A DNA stretch of 43,818 nucleotides, taken from Lachnospiraceae bacterium Zagget2 (GTDB lineage: Bacteria; Bacillota; Clostridia; Lachnospirales; Lachnospiraceae). The stretch spans positions 1 to 43,818 of the forward strand of contig MSHD01000034.1 in NCBI GenBank assembly GCA_001941045.1, written 5' to 3'. Shown here one piece after another: positions 41,018-43,818 of the stretch. The translations under genes and the position numbers were made by a program. Each line of letters opens with the position of its first letter. Position 1 is the stretch's first letter. Under the pieces are notes generated by a model, which was not told the origin of the DNA, did not search any database, and was given only the letters and a program-made list of their open reading frames with translations.

Positions 41018-43069
41018 ATGCTCTTCGATAACGAGACACAGGAACTGCTCACTATGGTTCGAGAGTTCGTAGACAAAGAGGTCATCCCCACTGTGGGAGA
41101 TTATGAGCGTAACAATGAGTTTCCGGAAAAGCTGCTGGACATGGCCTGCGATATGGGGCTGAACCAGCTCTGTGTTCCTGCCGAGTACGGCGGACCCGGC
41201 CTTACGAATGTGCAGGTCTTCGCCATCGCGGAGGAGATCGCCCGCGGCGACATCGGCATCGGCACCACGCTGATCGCGAATGCCCTGGCTTCTTTCCCGG
41301 TTCTGATCGCAGGTACCGACGCGCAAAAGAAGCTGTGGTTTGACACCATGATAAAGAAAAAATATGCCGCCTTCTGCCTGACGGAACCGAACGCGGGCTC
41401 GGATGCCGGCAGCGTCAGCACGACCGCTGTGGAGGACGGCGACGATTATATCATCAACGGTACCAAGTCCTTTATTTCAAACGGTCCGATCGCGGGCATC
41501 TACACCGTCCTGGCTTCCACCAAGAAATCCGCAGGAGCGATGGGCCTGTCCGCCTTCATCGTGGAGCGGGATCGCCCCGGCGTCTCGATCGGCCGTGAGG
41601 AAGACAAGATGGGCATGCGCCTGAGTTGCACCAGCGAGGTCATCTTCGACAATGTGCGTATTCCGAAGGATCATCTGCTCGGCCGCAAGAACCGTGGTTT
41701 CAAATACATCCTGGAGACCCTCGATCACTCCCGTCCGGGCGTGGGCGCCTTCGGCATCGGCATCGGGCAGCGCGTGGTCGAGGAAGCCACCAAGTACGCC
41801 AAACAGCGCAAGCAGTTCGGTCAGCCCGTCGCCAATTTCCAGATGGTCGAGGAAATGCTGGCCAATATGGAGATTCAGGTCCAGGCGGGCCGTCAGATGT
41901 ATCTGCATGTTGCGGAGCTCATGGACGCGGGTCTTCCCTTTACACTGGAAGCTTCCATTGCCAAGACCTTCGGCACCGACACCGGTATGAAGTGCGCGGT
42001 GGACGGCGTTCAGGTCATGGGCGGTTACGGTTATATGAAGGATTACCCGATGGAGAAGCTCATGCGGGATGCGAAGATTCTTCAGATCTATGAGGGCACG
42101 AACCAGGTGCAGCGCACAGTGATTGCCGGCGGTGTCAAGAAGAAATATCCCCGGAGCACACCGAAGTCCGCTCCCACCACGGCCCCGACAAAGCGCGAGG
42201 AAGCGCCGCGGATGACGATTCCTTCCCAGACGGCTGTCGAGGAGACGAAGGGCGATCAGAAAGCGCTGAACCTGCTGGTCTGCATCAAGCAGGTGCCCGA
42301 CACGACCCAGATCAAGATTGATCCGGTGAAGCACACGCTCATCCGGGAAGGCGTTCCGGCGATCGTCAGCACCTTCGACACCTACGCGCTGGAGACTGCC
42401 CTGCGGCTCAGGGATCAGGCAGGCGGCAAGGTCACCGTGATCACCATGGGAATCCCGAAGGCGAAGGACGCCCTGCGCGAGTGCCTGGCGGCCGGAGCGG
42501 ACGAAGCCTGGCTCATCACGGACCGTGCTTTCGGCGGCTCCGATACGCTGGCCACCTCAAAGATCATCTCCACTGCCATCAGCTATCTCGAAGAGAAGTC
42601 CGGCAGACCCTTTGACGTCATCTTCTGCGGCAAGCAGGCGATCGACGGCGATACCGGTCAGGTCGGTCCGGAGATCTCGCAGCACCTGAACCGTGCGCTC
42701 GTCTCCTACGCCGTAGAGGTCAGCCTGCAGGACGACGGAACGCTGAAGTGCAAGCGCGAGAGCGACGAGGGTTATGACTATTATTCCGCACCCGGCGGCT
42801 GCATCATCACCGTCAACAAGACCTCCTACGACCTGCGCTATCCGAACTTCAGGACCAAGCGCTTTGCACGGACTGCTGAGATCGGAGAACTGACGAGCGC
42901 TGAGGTGGTCGTCGATCCGCAGGAACGCGGTCTGGCAGGCTCTCCTACGAAGGTTCTCAAGACCTACACGCCTCACCACGAAAAGAATGGCATGAAGATC
43001 GAGAATCTGGATGGAAAAGCAGCGGCAGAGAAACTGACAAGGCTGTTGTCCGACGCCGGACTACTCTAA
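41018..43069 (+). CDS. Acyl-CoA dehydrogenase-EtfB fusion protein
   Basis: One 683-residue frame joins two usually separate proteins. Residues 1 to about 378 are a full-length acyl-CoA dehydrogenase: FAD/substrate loop CLTEPNAGSDAG, YAKQRKQFGQPV, VQVMGGYGYMKDYP and the catalytic-base motif IYEGTNQVQR with Glu359. Residues about 379-415 are a Pro/Thr/Ala/Lys-rich linker. Residues about 416-683 are an EtfB with VCIKQVPDTTQIKIDP and GKQAIDGDTGQVGPEI, sequences usual in Etf of bifurcating Bcd-type complexes. The ATG at 41018 has AAAAGGAG upstream; the longer frame is rejected. etfA follows after 19 bp. Enoyl-CoA reduction coupled to ferredoxin reduction is inferred, not shown. Confidence 0.93.
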   Translation: MLFDNETQELLTMVREFVDKEVIPTVGDYERNNEFPEKLLDMACDMGLNQLCVPAEYGGPGLTNVQVFAIAEEIARGDIGIGTTLIANALASFPVLIAGTDAQKKLWFDTMIKKKYAAFCLTEPNAGSDAGSVSTTAVEDGDDYIINGTKSFISNGPIAGIYTVLASTKKSAGAMGLSAFIVERDRPGVSIGREEDKMGMRLSCTSEVIFDNVRIPKDHLLGRKNRGFKYILETLDHSRPGVGAFGIGIGQRVVEEATKYAKQRKQFGQPVANFQMVEEMLANMEIQVQAGRQMYLHVAELMDAGLPFTLEASIAKTFGTDTGMKCAVDGVQVMGGYGYMKDYPMEKLMRDAKILQIYEGTNQVQRTVIAGGVKKKYPRSTPKSAPTTAPTKREEAPRMTIPSQTAVEETKGDQKALNLLVCIKQVPDTTQIKIDPVKHTLIREGVPAIVSTFDTYALETALRLRDQAGGKVTVITMGIPKAKDALRECLAAGADEAWLITDRAFGGSDTLATSKIISTAISYLEEKSGRPFDVIFCGKQAIDGDTGQVGPEISQHLNRALVSYAVEVSLQDDGTLKCKRESDEGYDYYSAPGGCIITVNKTSYDLRYPNFRTKRFARTAEIGELTSAEVVVDPQERGLAGSPTKVLKTYTPHHEKNGMKIENLDGKAAAEKLTRLLSDAGLL

Positions 43070-43088
43070 GATTAGGAGGTAACATACC

Positions 43089-43818
43089 ATGGAAAATAAA
43101 GATCTTTGGGTTTATATAGAGACTGAAAACGGTATCGCAAAGAACGTTGGCTATGAGCTGTTGAGTCCGGGCCGCGCCATGGCGGATAAGCTGGGATCCA
43201 GGCTGGTCGCCGTGGTTCTGGGCAAGAATGCAGAGTCTGTCGCACAGAAGGCCATCTCCTACGGCGCGGACCAGGTACTGCTGGTGGAGGGCGATGAATA
43301 CGACACCTACAACACCGACGCACAGTCCTATGCCATGGAGACGCTGATCCGGAAACATGCTCCGTTTATCGTCCTCTACGGAGCGACGAACAACGGCCGC
43401 GACGTGGCTCCCCGGGTAGCCTGCTCGCTGCACACCGGCCTCACCGCGGACTGCACCGGTCTGGATATTGATGAAAACGGACTTCTGGCCTCCACACGTC
43501 CCGCTTTCGGCGGAAACCTGATGGCCACGATCTCCTGCCCGGACCATCGTCCGCAGATGTCTACGGTTCGCCCCGGCGTGTTCAAAAAGGCGCCGGCAGA
43601 CGACAGCCGCAGCGGCGAGATCATCCGCGAGGACATTCACATCGATCCGGATAAGATCCGCGTTCACCTGCTGGAGCGGGTGAAGGAGGTGGCTGAAGCG
43701 GTTCATCTCGAAGAGGCTGATATCATTGTTTCCGGCGGACGCGGCCTTGGCTGCGCGGAAAATTTCTCCTATATCCGTGATCTGGCAGACGCTATGGGTG
43801 GTGTAGTCGGAGCCTCCC
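43089..43818 (+). CDS. etfA: Electron transfer flavoprotein alpha subunit, 5' part
   Basis: The first 243 residues of EtfA are present before the right edge: an N-terminal domain (IETENGIAKNVGYELLSPGRAMADKL, VLYGATNNGRDVAPRVA, ADCTGLDI, RPAFGGN) and the start of the FAD domain (ADIIVSGGRGLG). The missing part should hold most FAD contacts. AGGAGGT lies before the ATG. It is the partner of the EtfB moiety fused to the dehydrogenase just upstream, so a dehydrogenase-EtfB/EtfA complex is expected. Confidence 0.95.
   Translation, partial: MENKDLWVYIETENGIAKNVGYELLSPGRAMADKLGSRLVAVVLGKNAESVAQKAISYGADQVLLVEGDEYDTYNTDAQSYAMETLIRKHAPFIVLYGATNNGRDVAPRVACSLHTGLTADCTGLDIDENGLLASTRPAFGGNLMATISCPDHRPQMSTVRPGVFKKAPADDSRSGEIIREDIHIDPDKIRVHLLERVKEVAEAVHLEEADIIVSGGRGLGCAENFSYIRDLADAMGGVVGAS

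Overview
The window looks like a chromosomal segment of an anaerobic Firmicute of the Clostridia, most likely Lachnospiraceae. The grounds are the moderate-to-high GC coding style with AGGAGG ribosome binding sites, a greA-lysS pair, a DUF6145-type/dusB/birA neighbourhood, a type II fatty acid cluster with FabT-like operators, a DUF3793/flavodoxin/DUF2325 operon and a Bcd/Etf-type electron-transfer locus. This is inference from gene content; no rRNA or tRNA gene was seen.

Region 1 (about 1-24,190) is accessory DNA, nearly all on the minus strand. Its core is part of a conjugative element. Read in transcription order from the right it holds parA, parB, a RepA_N replication initiator, small proteins of unknown role, a type I signal peptidase, a VirB2-like pilin candidate, a VirB6/TrbL-like membrane protein, a small membrane protein, an NlpC/P60 wall hydrolase, a VirD4/TraG coupling ATPase, an S1-like nucleic-acid-binding protein, a PrgI/VirB3-like protein, a VirB4 ATPase, three unknown or DNA-binding-like proteins and a four-gene operon behind a promoter with a perfect SOS (LexA) box. 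Further left lie an MBL-fold hydrolase, an acyl-ACP thioesterase, a small unknown protein and a GNAT acetyltransferase, which may be cargo or chromosome. No integrase and no relaxase lie in the window, so the element probably continues past the left edge. Its right end must fall between parA and lysS. Two DNA-level repeat systems sit in or beside repA: six iterons at exact 23-bp spacing inside the gene, and three 27-bp palindromes about 65 bp apart at its 3' end.

Region 2 (24,210-31,734) is conserved chromosome: lysS, greA, an unknown protein, dusB, a DUF6145-type protein, birA, a small membrane protein, argF, and an SPFH/NfeD pair.

Region 3 (31,735-40,773) has hsp20 on the plus strand and then, on the minus strand, fabZ, fabF, fabG, fabD, acpP and fabH. 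fabD, acpP and fabH each have a TTTGA-N3-TCAAA operator just upstream, and acpP and fabH have near-consensus promoters. No enoyl-ACP reductase and no acetyl-CoA carboxylase genes are in the cluster. Then come a LysM/G5/M23 peptidase, a flavin reductase-like protein, and the DUF3793-flavodoxin-DUF2325 operon controlled from a tandem TTAG-N6-CTAA operator.

Region 4 (40,850-43,818, plus strand) has an acyl-CoA dehydrogenase fused in one frame to an electron-transfer flavoprotein beta subunit, followed by etfA, which runs off the right edge. The fusion physically ties an acyl-CoA dehydrogenase to its electron-transfer partner and is one of the most unusual single genes here.
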